64,000 nucleotides of DNA from Ahaetulla prasina (GCF_028640845.1 NC_080543.1:4789959-4853958), one strand, 5' to 3'. Positions 1 through 11,034 are shown, counted from the first letter of the stretch. Program-made: numbers and translations. Notes: generated by a model not told the origin, from the letters alone.

Positions 1-430
1 TTCCTCAGCCAGCCATGCTGAGGCCCTCGTGGTAGGCCTGACCCTGAGGCTTCCTTAGGCTATGGCCACTTTAAGACTTGTGGACTTCAAGTCCCAGAAT
101 TCCTCAGCCAGCCATGCTGAGGACCTCATGGTAGGCCTGGCCCTGAGGATTCCTTGGAACAGGTCTCTCCAACTATGGCCACTTTAAGACTTGTGGACTT
201 CAAGTCCCAGAATTCCTCAGCTAGCCATGCTGAGGACCTCATGGTAGGCCTGGCCCTGAGGCTTCCTTGGAACAGGTCTCTCCAACTATGGCCACTTTAA
301 GACTTGTGGACTTCAAGTCCCAGAATTCCTCAGCCAGCCATGCTGAGGACCTCATGGTAGGCCTGGCCCTGAGGCTTCCTTAGGTTATGGCCACTTTAAG
401 ACTTGTGGACTTCAAGTCCCAGAATTCCTC
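1..430. repeat. Tandem array of ~113-bp units derived from a foldback element
   Basis: Four copies of a unit containing CTTTAAGACTTGTGGACTT and CCAGAATTCCTCAGCCAGCC. The shared word recurs at 82, 195, 308 and 407, so the period is 113, 113 and 99; the last step lacks the GGAACAGGTCTCTCCAAC segment. The unit is one arm of the foldback element seen complete at 32471 and 53233, here expanded in tandem. Two further copies lie at 15425-15710. The array continues off the left edge. Confidence 0.8.
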
Positions 431-606
431 TCTCTGATAACTGTGCTTGCACAATACCTTTAAGTCGTACATTGAATTAACCCATTTTCTGTATCTGAGA
501 AATCGCACAAAGCTATATCGTCTGTCCTCTTGGGAAGAGAAGAATTATTAGTGTGTCTGGCTCTGATGAAAAGAAGCTTCTTTGTGATTTTTTTCCTTTG
601 GCCCAG

Positions 607-755
607 AGATTATAAGCAAACTGAAGCAACCCCTGACGATGTTTCGTCCAAGTGTCCCGCTGGAAAATACCCCTCTGGAATATATCCAGCTGATGACGCA
701 GTGCTGGAGTGAAGTGCCCAGAAGAAGGCCGACGTTTGACAAGATCTTTGAACAG
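607..755 (+). CDS. Cyclase exon A: end of kinase-homology domain
   Basis: 149 nt, opening with the last two bases of a codon and ending in phase 0 at a GTTTAT donor. A polypyrimidine tract and CCCAG acceptor precede it. It reads IISKLKQPLTMFRPSVP then YIQLMTQCWSEVPRRRPTFD and ends KIFEQ. The C-W-x(5)-R-R-P-T-F-D pattern is the C-lobe signature of receptor guanylyl cyclase kinase-homology domains. The frame reads through without a stop. Earlier exons are outside the window. Confidence 0.9.
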
Positions 756-792
756 GTTTATTTCTTTATTACATGGAGTTATTGATTATGTT

Positions 793-2040
793 GAGAGCCA
801 GTTTGGTCCAGTGGTAAAGCCACCAGGATGGAAAGCAGGAGACGGTGAGTTCTAGTCCCGCCTTAGGCATGGAAAGCCGGCTGGGTGACGTTGGGCCAAT
901 CACCAGGAGATGGTGAGATCTAGTCCCGCCTTAGGCATGGAAGCCAGCTGGGTGACTTTGGCCAATCACCAGGAGATGGTGAGTTCTAATCCCGCCTTAG
1001 GCATGGAAGCCAGCTGGGTGACTTTGGCCAATCACCAGGAGACGATGAGTTCTAGTCCCGCCTTAGGCATGGAAAGCCGGCTGTGTGACTTTGGGCCAAT
1101 CACCAGGAGATGGTGAGTTCTAATCCCGCCTTAGGCATGGAAGCCAGCTGGGTGACTTTGGCCAATCACCAGGAGACGGTGAGTTCTAGTCCTGCCTTAG
1201 GCATGGAAAGCCGGCTGTGTGACTTTGGGCCAATCACCAGGAGATGGTGAGTTCTAATCCCGCCTTAGGCATGGAAGCCAGCTGGGTGACTTTGGCCAAT
1301 CACCAGGAGACGGTGAGTTCTAGTCCCGCCTTAGGCATGGAAGTCAGCTGGGTGACTTTGGGCCATTCACCAGGAGACGGTGAGTTCTAGTCCCGCCTTA
1401 GGCATGGAAGTCAGCTGGCTGACTTTGGGCCATTCACCAGGAGACGGTGAGTTCTAGTCCCGCCTTAGGCATGAAAGTCAGCTGGCTGACTTTGGCCAAT
1501 CACCAGGAGACGGTGAGTTCTAGTCCCACCTTAGGCATGGAAGCCAGCTGGCTGACTTTGGGCCATTCACCAGGAGATGGTGAGTTCTAGTCCTGCCTTA
1601 GGCATGAAAGTCAGCTGGCTGACTTTGGCCAATTACCAGGAGACGGTGAGTTCTAGTCCCACCTTAGGCATGGAAGCCAGCAGGCTGACTTTGGGCCATT
1701 CACCAGGAGATGGTGAGTTCTAGTCCTGCCTTAGGCATGAAAGTCAGCTGGCTGACTTTGGCCAATTACCAGGAGACGGTGAGTTCTAGTCCCACCTTAG
1801 GCATGGAAGCCAGCTGGCTGACTTTGGGCCATTCACCAGGAGATGGTGAGTTCTAGTCCTGCCTTAGGCATGAAAGTCAGCTGGCTGACTTTGGCCAATC
1901 ACCAGGAGACGGTGAGTTCTAGTCCCACCTTAGGCATGGAAGCCAGCTGGGTGACTTTGGGCCATTCACCAGGAGACGGTGAGTTCTAGTTCCGCCTTAG
2001 GCATGAAAACCAGTTGGGTGACTTTGGCCAATCACCAGGT
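793..2040 (+). repeat. SINE-derived VNTR, ~18 copies of a 66-67-bp unit
   Basis: The array opens with a tRNA-like head (GTTTGGTCCAGTGGTAAAGC resembles an A box) and then repeats a unit built on GGTGAGTTCTAGTCCCGCC (B-box-like), GGCATGGAAGCCAGCTGG and GACTTTGGGCCAATCACC. CACCAGG recurs at 901, 967 and 1033. Units differ by a few substitutions, with alternating subtypes from about 1500 on. The unit equals the middle of the squamate SINE seen unexpanded at 34248 and 37068, so this is internal amplification of one inserted SINE. It lies in the intron between exons A and B. Confidence 0.85.
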
Positions 2041-3050
2041 GGTGAAAGCAGACCCCAATCCTGTGGCGACCTGGTAGGTTGGGATCAAGGGGGGAGAGAT
2101 AGGTGGGGAAGGGGGCATAGCAGCATCTCTAGGGTCAGTCATAAGGGTGAATGGCCGCAGAAGCACTGCAGTGGCCATAACTTCAAAACAGGGTTGTAAA
2201 TAGATTTTTTTGGGGGGGAGGGTCTATCCTGTTTGAGAAAGCAGGTTGGACTAGAAGACCTCCAAGGTCCCTTCCAACTCTGTTATTCTGTTCTATCATA
2301 ACTTTGAATGGTCGTTAGTGACTGGTCATAATTTGAGGCCTATCTGTAGATGCAAGTGAGATATTAGGAGGAAGGTATCAGTGGCAAGAAATGTTAGCCA
2401 GTGGAACAGACTGACACATGAAGTTACGTATTCTCTCCTTCACTGGAGGGTCATGTGTCAGAGAACGTGTGGAGAGTAGACAGCGAGAGGCAGATGTGGA
2501 GGCAGAGGAAATACTTGGACTAAACATGAGTGATGTAGAGAGATATTCTTGGGGTTCCGATGGATGCCCTAATTCAATCATGAGCCTTGAGCCAAGTGTC
2601 AAACGAAATCCAGTTATTTATTAGGAGCTTCATGGTGGCAGGTTCCCAAATGTAGCCAGCTCTGACCCCACGTAATTTACAGCCTCAATCATGACCCTTT
2701 CCCCCCCCCCTTCTCCCAGGGTGGGTCATCAATCACATTCACCAACGGAGAAATTTTGCGGGCTGTAGAGATCACTCCCCACCAGCCACTGTGGGTAACC
2801 CTGGGAGATAGCCTTGGGAAAGATATGTCTGGAATGTGCTCCTGTCTTTGGCTGGCGAATTGCTTGGTCGGTTTCCCATCCCACTTGCCTACGGCAACTC
2901 GAAAGCGGCCCTGGGATGCTTTGCCACTTGACAGATATAAGATCCCAAGGGAGGAGCATCGGAGATTGGTCAAAAAGTCAATAAGAGTTGAAATACTAAA
3001 AAGGGCAGGAGATGATGGATAGATACAGAATACCTCTTAATATGGGATTT
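2041..3050. other. Intronic stretch with no recognised gene
   Basis: It contains a short CR1 3' end at 2232-2297 (GACTAGAAGACCTCCAAGGT then CCCTTCCAACTCTG). The remainder, about 2300-3050, is complex sequence that matches no other part of the window. Its short open frames lack coding character, and exons A and B are already contiguous in phase, so no exon is needed here. Confidence 0.6.
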
Positions 3051-3803
3051 TGTTGTGCCTTGCCCGCCCTCTTCTCCTCAGCTGGGCCCCTCCCATCTCC
3101 TGCTATCTGAGCTGGAGACTGATAGTGAAGAAGAATGGCCTGGCATGCCTCCAGCCCCCAGCCCTAGCACCATGCCCGGACAGAATGAGCAAACAAACCT
3201 CCCTACAGCATCCCCGTGGTCATGTGATCAAAATTCGGACGCTTGGTAACTGGTTCATATTTATGACGGTTTGTAATGTCCCTGTTGTGCCTCGCCCACC
3301 TCCTCTCCGCAGCCGGGCCCCTCCCATCTCCTGCTATCTCAGCCAGAGACTGATAGTGAAGAAGAATGGCCTGGCATGCCTCCAGCCCCCAGCCCTGGCA
3401 CCATGCCTGGGCAGACTGAGCAAACAAACCTCCCTCCTATAGCATGTGAGCAGGAAGCCAGCCACGTGCTAGAATTGCCGGCAGCAGATCAAGAGGACAG
3501 AAAGACACAGTGGACGGATCCCCGCTTCCGGAGAATGGAGAGGCGATGTCAGCAAAAGGAAGGGAGGGGCAGGCCTGGATAAGTGCTGAGTCATGAGCCA
3601 CACCCCATGGCCTATATAAAGGATCTGCTTTTTGGCATTCCTTGTGTCAGGCAAAGTCTCATCTGGGTTGCTGAAGTCACACCTTGGATTCCTGCCTGCC
3701 CTGAGGACTCTGACAGGACTTTGGCAAAGCTGCAGAGGCTTCGTGGCCACGCTTGATACAGACTTCCCTGACCCGGCCGTCAGAGGAGGAGTGGGACACG
3801 ACA
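3051..3803 (+). mobile_element. Solo LTR (family A) with internal partial duplication
   Basis: It starts TGTTGTGCC and ends GACACGACA, the TG...CA form of an LTR, flanked by the 5-bp target duplication GATTT (3046-3050 and 3804-3808). A TATA box (CCTATATAAAGG) lies near 3611. The 5' portion occurs twice (3051 and 3285), separated by a piece of the TACGACC-type dispersed repeat, so the LTR is a chimera or has an internal duplication. No internal retroviral genes flank it. It lies in the intron between exons A and B. Confidence 0.8.
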
Positions 3804-3899
3804 GATTTGTCTTATTAAAAATTAGAAAATAGAGCTAGAAATTGGAAAAATGACCACCCTCAGATCACTACCACCGGTTTGCCTGAACCGGCTGAATCC

Positions 3900-4735
3900 C
3901 ACCACTGCAGACAATGTACTGTTCATTAATAACTCATATATGTCAAATACTCATGTCAAATGATCTAAGTGCCAAAGCCCACTGCAACTACATAGCAAAA
4001 AAAGCTCTAAGAGTTGTAAACCTAATTTTGCGTAGCTTCTTTTCCAAAAACACCACACTACTAACCAGAGCATATAAAACATTTGCTAGACCAATTCTAG
4101 AATACAGCTCGCCTGTTTGGAACCCTCACCACATCTCTGACATCAATACAATTGAACATGTCCAGAAATATTTTACAAGAAGAGTTCTCCATTCCTCTGA
4201 ATACAATAAAATACCTTATCCCACCACACTTGAAATCCTAGGCTTAGAAAACTTGGAACTCCATCGCCTTCGACAAGACCTAAGCTTAACTCACAGAATC
4301 ATCTATTGGAATGTCCTTCCTGTTAAAGACTACTTCAGCTTTAATTGCAATAATACTAGAGCAACTAATAGATTTAAACTTAATGTCAACCGCTTTAATC
4401 TAGATTGCAGAAAATATGACTTCTGTAACGGAATCATCAGTGCTTGGAATACTTTACCTGACTCTGTGGTCTCTTCCCATAATCCTAAAAGTTTTATCCA
4501 AAAACTTTCTACTATTGACCTCACCCCGTTCCTATAAGGGGCGTGCATAAGCGCACAAACGTGCCTACCGTTCCTGTCCTATTGTTTTTCTTTTCTTCTT
4601 CCTATATATATGCTTATACCTCCTTATATTTACCCATATATGTGTTTATTTACTATATAATCTTTTCGTATGATACCTACATATATTGATGTGACAAAAT
4701 AAAATAAATAAAATAAAATAAATAAAATAAATATG
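3900..4735 (+). mobile_element. CR1/jockey-like LINE, 3' end of reverse-transcriptase ORF
   Basis: An open frame of 207 codons (3914-4537) carries the thumb and C-terminal region typical of non-LTR retrotransposons (LLTRAYKTFARPILEYSSPV, then a Q-K-Y-F-T-R-R-V segment). The 3' UTR ends in AAATA repeats near 4700-4735. It is truncated at the 5' end, with no endonuclease or catalytic YADD motif. Copies of the same family lie reversed at 13153 and 16486. Confidence 0.8.
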
Positions 4736-4769
4736 TTAAAGAAAAAACCGTAAATCAAATCATTAAAGA

Positions 4770-4862
4770 AAATGTGGACTTCAACTCCCAGAATTCCCCA
4801 GCCAGCATGGGAATTGAAGTCCATGGCTCTTAAAATTGCCAAGTTGGAGACCCCCTGGTCTA
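4770..4862. mobile_element. Decayed foldback MITE
   Basis: GTGGACTTCAACTCCCAGAA is followed within about 30 bp by its diverged inverted partner GGGAATTGAAGTCCATGGCT and CCAAGTTGGAGACCCCCTGG. This matches the foldback family seen better preserved at 32471 and 53233. It sits about 140 bp upstream of exon B. Confidence 0.55.
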
Positions 4863-5003
4863 ATGGATTCTGCATTGAGATAGGAAGGCTTGTTTCTAGT
4901 CAACCCACATTTAGCCTATAAAGATATATTTTGTCTTGCGGAATGATCAGCGTTGCGCCCCCAAATCCATCCCCAATTCCTTTCTTTTTTTTTTCTCCCC
5001 AAG

Positions 5004-5167
5004 TTCAAAACCATCAACAAAGGAAAACGGACGAACATCGTGGACTCCATGTTGCGGATGCTAGAAAACTATTCCAGCAACCTGGAAGAATTAATCAGAG
5101 AGAGAACGGAAGAATTGGAGGTGGAAAAACAGAAGACGGACAGACTGTTGTCTCAAATGCTTCCGTC
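5004..5167 (+). CDS. Cyclase exon B: dimerisation (signalling) helix
   Basis: 164 nt, entering in phase 0 after a TCTCCCCAAG acceptor and leaving after two bases of a Ser codon at a GTAAGT donor. It encodes [20 protein letters not shown] and then a coiled-coil stretch with [20 protein letters not shown] and QMLP. This is the segment linking the kinase-homology domain to the cyclase domain. The Arg-Glu-Arg-Thr run is kept; in human retinal cyclase 1 the equivalent E837/R838/T839 are dominant cone-rod dystrophy sites. Confidence 0.93.
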
Positions 5168-5199
5168 GTAAGTGCAAAGCAAACCAGCCTCCCCGCGAG

Positions 5200-5505
5200 A
5201 TACAGGTGGTTCTCGACTTACGACCACAAATGGGACCAGAATTTTCTTTGCTGAGCGTCTTAAGTGAGTCCCGTCTGATTTTTACGACTTGCGTTGCCAT
5301 GGCGGTTAAGAGATTAAGGCAGCTGTTAAGCTAATTCAACTTTACCCGTGGATGAGGATTGGCAGGCAACCCAATTTTTATGACGTGACCACGGTTGTAA
5401 GTCTGAGGACTGGACGGAAGATCTTCACAGTCCCTTCCAGCCCCATGATTCAGGGACTAGTTTTAAGTCACTTTTTTCAGTGCTTCAAATTATTGTAAGT
5501 CAAAG
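5200..5505. mobile_element. TACGACC-type dispersed repeat with terminal inverted repeats
   Basis: It begins ACAGGTGGTTCTCGACTTAC and ends TTGTAAGTCAAAGACTACCT, so the two ends are inverted copies. This non-autonomous DNA-transposon-like family recurs at 17913, 22600, 26405, 27885, 31669, 35864, 44000, 47622, 48762 and 56404. No coding capacity. Its class is not assigned. Confidence 0.65.
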
Positions 5506-5529
5506 ACTACCTGCCTTGTGTTATGCCCT

Positions 5530-6335
5530 CCAGATTCTATTCTATTCTACTCTACTCTACTCTGTATTCTATTCCACTGTTCTATTCTATTCTATTCTAT
5601 TCTATTCTATTCTATTCTATTCTATTCTATTCTATTCTATTTCCATTAATTCAATTCAATTCAATTCTATATGCTATTTTATTCTATTCATTTTCTGTTC
5701 TATTCTATTCTATTCTATTCTATTCTATTTCCGTTAATTCAATTCAATTCAGTTCAGTTCAATTTAATTCTATTCTATTCTATTCTATTCTATTCTATTC
5801 TATTCTATTCTTTCCATTAATTCAATTCAATTCAATTCTCTATTCTATTCTATTCTATTCTATTCTATTCTATTCTATTCTATTCTATTCTATTACCATT
5901 AATTCAATTCAATTCAATTCTATATTCTATTCTATTCTATTCTATTCTATTCTATTCTATTCTACTGTTTTATTGTATTTTCTATTCTATTCTTTCTATT
6001 CTATTCTATTCATTTTGTTCTATTCTATTCTACTCTAGTCTAGTCTAGTGTAGTCTAGTCTATTCTTTCCATTGTATTCATTTTCTGTTCGACTCTATTC
6101 TATTCTACTATTCTATTCTATTTTCTATTCTATATTCTCTTCTTTTTTGTCTCTTCTCTTCTCTTCTCTTCTCTTCTCTTCTCTTCTCTTCTCTTCTCTT
6201 CTCTTCTCTTCTCTTCTGTTCCTGTTTATATTCTATTCTATTCTATTCTATTCTATTCTATTCTATTCTGTTCTATTCTGTTCTATTCTATTCTACATGC
6301 TATTCTATTCAATTCTATTCTATCGATACATCCTG
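5530..6335 (+). repeat. (TTCTA)n microsatellite, ~800 bp, interrupted
   Basis: Long runs of TTCTA alternate with TTCAA runs, a TCTAG run near 6030 and a (TTCTC)n block at 6150-6215. The TTCAA/TTCTA alternation (5645-5660, 5735-5760, 5815-5835, 5900-5920) looks like unequal duplication of a compound unit. It ends 85 bp before exon C. The long open frames inside it are repeat translations, not genes. Confidence 0.95.
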
Positions 6336-6420
6336 TATAATAGAAGGAATTCTGGGAGTTGAAGTCCACAAGCCCTAGAAGGGCCATTGTTCCCCATCCC
6401 TTCTCCTAATGCCATTTCAG

Positions 6421-6613
6421 GCCAGTGGCCGAAACGCTGATCAGGGGAGCATCCGTGGAGCCGGAATACTTCGATGAGGTCACCATCTACTTCAGCGACA
6501 TTATCAGCTTCACTACCATGTCTGCCCTCTGTGAGCCTATTGAAATCGTGGACCTTCTAAATGACCTCTATACACTCTTTGACGCCATCATCGGCCATCA
6601 TGATGTTTATAAG
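6421..6613 (+). CDS. Cyclase exon C: first half of catalytic domain
   Basis: 193 nt, with acceptor GCCATTTCAG and donor GTAGGT. It begins with the last base of the Ser codon from exon B, then reads [38 protein letters not shown]-like [20 protein letters not shown] and IIGHHDVYK, ending in phase 0. The Asp of YFSDI is a conserved Mg2+/Mn2+ ligand of class III cyclases. The exon is closely like other sensory guanylyl cyclases and has no defect. Confidence 0.96.
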
Positions 6614-6646
6614 GTAGGTCCTTGTCTTTCACTTTTCCTCAAGACC

Positions 6647-7170
6647 TGTTGTGTCTGCGCCCCCCCAGAGCTGGCCCTCCTACCAGAAAGTGACTTGGAC
6701 AGTGAGGGGGAAGGGCCGTCAGGACTTACCTCGGGAGCACCGGCTTCCCTGGCTCAGCTCCAGGAGCCAGAGGCAGGCCAGGTGGAGGAGATAATGAGGC
6801 CTCCATCCCCTGACTCTTTCCCCCGCTATGTCTCCAGACCCAGCTGATGGCAATCAGGCCTGGCTGGACCCTAGGTTTCGTAGGCAGGAGAGGCAGGAAC
6901 AACAGAAGCAGGGGTGGGGCAGGCCTAGGAAATGCTGAGTCATGGAGCCATGCCCCACAGGATATAAAGGCAGCGAGGGCTGCTATGCCTCTTCGTAGCA
7001 GGCAAATCAACTGCTTAACTAGAGCTGAAGTACTGTTTGTTCCTGGGTGATTCATCGGCATCAAGGGAGATAACAGAGTCACTTGGCAGACGCTCGCTAG
7101 TTTGCTGCCAGAGCTGATAGTGCCGGCTAATTAAGTCATCGCTCGGACAGAGGCAAGGGAGGACAGAACA
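6647..7170 (+). mobile_element. Solo LTR (family B), 33 bp after exon C donor
   Basis: Starts TGTTGTGTCTG and ends GGACAGAACA, with 5-bp target duplications AGACC (6642-6646 and 7171-7175). A TATA-like GATATAAAGG lies at 6961. A short open frame runs in from exon C, but splicing at 6614 removes it. The element sits almost on the splice donor of a working exon. Confidence 0.82.
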
Positions 7171-7175
7171 AGACC

Positions 7176-7778
7176 AAAGGAGTTTGTGACTCCCTTCTTC
7201 TGGGGTGTGTTTTGATTTTTTTCCCCCATCTATCCCACGGCCTTGATATTTGCTGGTCTCTCCCATCAGAGTCCAGGTTGAATCCTGGTTAAATGCTGCA
7301 GATGTGGACCAGGCGAGGGGTGAAATGCTCCCACTTCGGACCGGATCACCCAATCCAGTAGCGATGGTGGCGGATGATTTGGAAAACTGGTAGCAAAAAT
7401 CCCTACCTCCCCCCCCCACCCCATGCCCAGCTAAGCCGCGCAATCATCAGAGATTTTTTTTTTTACTTTTAAAAGCATTTTTTCTTCAGCCAAAAAAATG
7501 CTTTTAAAAGTAAAAAAAAAAAAGCCTCTCATGATTGCATGGCTCAGCTGGGATCGTCAGAATCCTTTAAAAGCATTTTTTCGACAACCTCTTCGGCCGA
7601 AGAGGTTGTTAAAAAAAAAAAAAGCTGTTAAAACGCTCCTCTGGTGATCCCAGCTGAGTTGCCTGATCATCACAGGCTTTTAAAAGCATTTTTTTACAAC
7701 CTCTTGGGCTGAAGAGGTTGTAGAAAAAATGCTTTTAAAAGTAAAAAAAAAAAGTTGGCCACGCCCACCCAGTCACAT
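7176..7778. mobile_element. hAT-like CAGGGGTGAAATG element with internal hairpins
   Basis: AGGGGTGAAATGCTCCCACTT (from about 7316) opens a family recurring at 9155, 11172, 14015 and 59288. Inside are perfect foldbacks built on CTTTTAAAAGCATTTTTT and its complement (7460-7515) and on ACAACCTCTTCGGCCGAAGA (7580-7605), which could form hairpins. Upstream (7190-7315) is a segment repeated at 11050-11165. No coding region. Confidence 0.55.
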
Positions 7779-8655
7779 TAATAATAATAATAATAATAAT
7801 ATTTTAATTTATAGACTGCCCTTCTCCCGAAGGACTCAGGGCGGTTTACAGCCTAATAAAAACATAGATATAAATACAAAATAAAACACCAATTAAAAAA
7901 CTTATTAAATAAGGCCAAATATTAAAAAATTGCAATAAAATAATAAAACCCCGTTAAAACCAAATTTAAAATTTAAAATTTAAAATTTAAAATTTAAAAT
8001 TTAAAATTTAAAATTCTAGTCCAGTCCTGCAAATAAATAGATGTGTCTTAAGCTTGCGAAAGGTTCAAGGTCAGGAAGTTGGCGAAGTCCTGGGGAAGTT
8101 CGTTCCAGAGGATGGAGCCCCACAGAAAAGGCCCTTCCCTGGGTGTCGCCACTGTACTGCCTGGCTGACGGCACCTAAGGAGTCCCTCCTGTGAGAGTGC
8201 ACGGGTCGGTGGGAGGCAATCGGTGGCAGCAGGCGGTCCCGTAGGTAACCCGGCCCTATGCCATGGGCGCTTTGAAGATAGTTACCAAAACCTTGAAGCG
8301 CACCCGAAAGGCCACAGGTAGCCAGTGCAGTCTGCGCAGGAGAGGTGTCACATGGGAGCCACGAGGGGTTCCCTCTATCACCCGCGCAGCCGCATTCTGG
8401 ACCAACTGGAGCCTCCGGGTGCTCTTCAAGAGGAGCCCCATGTAGAGCATTGCAGTAATCCAGGCGAGATGTCATGAGAGCATGAGTGACCGTGCATAGG
8501 GCATCCCAGCCTAGAAAGAGGCGCAACTGGCGAACCAGGCGAACCTGGTAAAAAGCTCTCCTGGAGACGGCCGTCAAATGGTCTTCAAAAGACAGCCATC
8601 CATCCAGGAAAACGCCCAAGTTGCGCACCCTCTCCATTGGGGCCAATGACTGCCC
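7779..8655 (-). mobile_element. L2-type LINE, 3' end (copy 1)
   Basis: The minus strand carries the L2 reverse-transcriptase C-terminus (MERVRNLGVFLDGWLSFEDH, LTSRLDYCNAL-like and LQLVQNAAARVIEG blocks), here frameshifted. It is followed by the hallmark 3' end, CCCTGAGTCCTTCGGGAGAA on that strand, and an ATT-rich tail. It breaks at about 8655 directly into the CAGCCTGAAAA minisatellite. Homologous copies lie at 9657, 11517 and 14515. Confidence 0.85.
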
Positions 8656-9035
8656 CAAAACAGCCTGAAAACAGCCTGAAAAAGGCCTGAAAGCGGCTTG
8701 AAAATGGTCTGAAAACGGCCTAAAAACAGCCTGAAAACAGCCTAAAAACAGCCTGAAAACAGCCTAAAAACAGCCTGAAAACAGCCCAAAATGGCCCAAA
8801 ACAGCCTGAAAACAGCCTGAAAACAGCCCAAAAATGGCCCAAAAACAGCCTGAAAAAAGGCCTGAAAGCGGCTTGAAAAATGGTCTGAAAACGGCCTAAA
8901 AAACAGCCTGAAAACAGCCCAAAATGGCCCAAAACAGCCTGAAAACAGCCTGAAAACAGCCCAAAAATGGCCCAAAAACAGCCTGAAAAAAGGCCTGAAA
9001 GCGGCTTGAAAATGGTCTGAAAACGGCCCAAAAAC
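8656..9035. repeat. CAGCCTGAAAA minisatellite, array 1
   Basis: Irregular 10-12-bp units of the form CAGCCTGAAAA or CAGCCTAAAAA, interleaved with GGCCCAAAA and GGCTTGAAAATGGTCTGAAA. A longer higher-order unit repeats (about 8690-8880 against 8860-9020). A short piece recurs at 13798-13860 and a 1-kb version at 21370-22390. Minus-strand open frames (FSGCF/QAVF repeats) are by-products. Confidence 0.85.
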
Positions 9036-9154
9036 TACTTAAAAAAAACTTTTAAAGTAAAAAAAAAGTTGGCCACGCCCACCCAGTCACATTATTCCTC
9101 CTTAACAAGCCACGCCCACCCAGTCACATGACCAACCAGCCACACCTACCCAGC

Positions 9155-9600
9155 CAGGGGTGAAATTGCTCCCGGTTTGGACCGGATCACCCGATCCGGT
9201 AGCTATGGCGATGGGTGGTTCGGAGAACTGGTAGCAAAAATCCCTGCCCCTACCCCCTCCCATGCCCAGCTGAGCTGTGCTATCATCAGAGGTTGGTTTT
9301 TTTTTTAACTTTTAAAAGCATTTTTTCTTCGGCCGAAAAAATGCTTTTAAAAGTTAAAAAAAAAGCCTCTGATGATCGCGCAACTCAGCTGGGATCGTCA
9401 GAACCCTTTAAAAGCATTTTTTCTACAACCTCTTTAACCGAAAAAATGCTTTAAAGTAAAAAAAAAAAAAGTTGGCCACGCCCACCCAGTCACATTATTC
9501 CTCCTTAACAAGCCACGCCCACAGAACCGGTAGTAACAAATTTTATATTGGGTACAGAGAACCGGTTGTTAAGTTATTCAAGTCCCACCACTGGTTAGCA
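9155..9600. mobile_element. hAT-like CAGGGGTGAAATTG element (copy 2)
   Basis: It begins CAGGGGTGAAATTGCTCCC and ends CAAGTCCCACCACTGG, imperfect inverted ends of the CAGTGGTG type. The interior carries the AAAAGCATTTTTTC foldbacks and GTTGGCCACGCCCACC. A near-identical copy lies at 14015-14450, and shorter ones at 11172-11455. No matching target duplication was found, as expected if the copy arose by segmental duplication. Confidence 0.55.
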
Positions 9601-9656
9601 TCGATCTATCATGAAGTGTTATTACCACTTTATGATGTCTTGGTAAGACCACACTT

Positions 9657-10560
9657 ATTTATTTATTTAATCGCATTTTTATACCGCCCTATCTCCCGGG
9701 GGACCCAGGGCGGTTTACAGCCTAATAAAAACATAGATATAAATACAAAATAAAACATCAATTAAAAAACTTATTAAATAAGGCCGAATATTAAAAAATT
9801 GCGATAAAATAATAAAACCCCGTTAAAACCAAATTTAAAATTCTAGTCCAGTCCTGTGCAAATAAATAGATGTCTTAAGCTCGCGGCGAAAGGTTCAAAG
9901 GTCAGGAAGTTGGCGAAGTCCTGGGGGAAGTTCGTTCCAGAGGGTGGGAGCCCCCACAGAAAAGGCCCTTCCCCTGGGTGTCGCCAGTCGGCACTGCCTG
10001 CCTGACGGCACCCTGAGGAGTCCCTCCCTGTGGGAGCGCACGGATCGGTGAGAGGCAATCGGTGGCAGCAGACGGTCCCGTAGGTAACCCGGCCCTAAGC
10101 CATGGAGTGCTTTGAAGATAGTTACCAAAACCTTGAAGCGCACCCGAAAGGCCACAGGTAGCCAGTGCAGTCTGCGCAGGAGAGGTGTCACATGGGAGCC
10201 ACGAGGGGCTCCCTCTATCACCCGCGCAGCCGCATTCTGGACCAACTGGAGCCTCCGGGTGCTCTTCAAGAGGAGCCCCATGTAGAGAGCATTGCAGTAA
10301 TCCAGACGAGATGTCATGAGAGCATGAGTGACCGTGCATAGGGCATCCCAGTCTAGAAAGAGGCGCAACTGGCGAACCAGGCGAACCTGGTAAAAAGCTC
10401 TCCTGGAGACGGCCGTCAAATGGTCTACAAAAGACAGCCATCCATCCAGGAAAACGCCCAAGTTGCGCACCCTCTCCATTGGGGCCAATGACTCGCCCCC
10501 ATAAGTCAGCCACGGCTGCAGCTGACTGTACCGGGGTGCCGGCATCCACAGCCACTCTGT
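9657..10560 (-). mobile_element. L2-type LINE, 3' end (copy 2)
   Basis: A 216-codon minus-strand frame (9895-10545) keeps the L2 RT C-terminal blocks DGWLSFVDHLTAVSRRAFYQ, MTSRLDYCNALYMGLLLKST and LHWLPVAFRVRFKVLVTIFK. The 3' UTR and CCCTGGGTCCCCCGGGAGAT end lie at 9690-9720. It interrupts a CR1 remnant (CTTGGTAAGACCACACTTAT before, TCTGGTCACCAGAATTCAAA after). Confidence 0.88.
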
Positions 10561-10710
10561 CTTGGAGGGATGAAATACTGCATCTAATTCTGGTCACCAG
10601 AATTCAAAAAAAGAGGTTACGAGCCTAGAAAGAGTGCAGAGAAGAGCAACGAAGATGGTCGGGGGTCTAGAAGCTAACCCATATGATGAATGAGTGTGGG
10701 TACTAGGTAA

Positions 10711-11034
10711 GTCTAATCCAGCGGTTCTCAACCTGTGGGTCGCGACCCCGTTGGGGGTCGAATGACGATTTGCCAGGGGTTGCCTAAGACCATCAGAAAT
10801 ATGGGAAGTATACTTGCGAGTCGAAGAATGGTTGACTTCACAAGCCAGCTGCAGGCTCTTCAAATCGCTAGCCGAATTCGGCTTCAGGCGCGATGAATTA
10901 AAAAAGAGATAAATCTTTGCTCTGATGTCTCCCTCTCAAGCCAGCTGCAATCACTCCCAACCGCTAGCCTAATCTGGCTTCAGGCGCCATAAACTTAATA
11001 GGGGAGGAGTCTCCGCTTTAATGCCTCCATCCTC
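10711..11034 (+). mobile_element. SPIN-like hAT MITE, 3'-truncated
   Basis: After GTCTAATC (10711-10718) the element begins CAGCGGTTCTCAACCTGTGG, then GTCGCGACCCCGTTGGGGGT, as in SPIN (SPace INvader) hAT elements. It stops at about 11034 within CCTCCATCCTCAAG and abuts a segment shared with 7190. It shares its insertion point with the complete copy at 12591, so it is a duplicate of the locus, not an independent insertion. Confidence 0.65.

Noticed and set aside
793..2040. CRISPR-like regularly spaced repeats
   Set aside because: There are no unique spacers; the whole 66-67-bp unit repeats, and it is derived from a SINE in a vertebrate genome.
2756..3022. 88-codon frame as an extra cyclase exon
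   Set aside because: Exons A and B already join in phase and the peptide has no cyclase similarity.
6425..6847. Cyclase exon C extended through 6847 as one frame
   Set aside because: The frame beyond 6613 runs into a solo LTR; the GTAGGT donor at 6614 and exon D phase show where coding ends.
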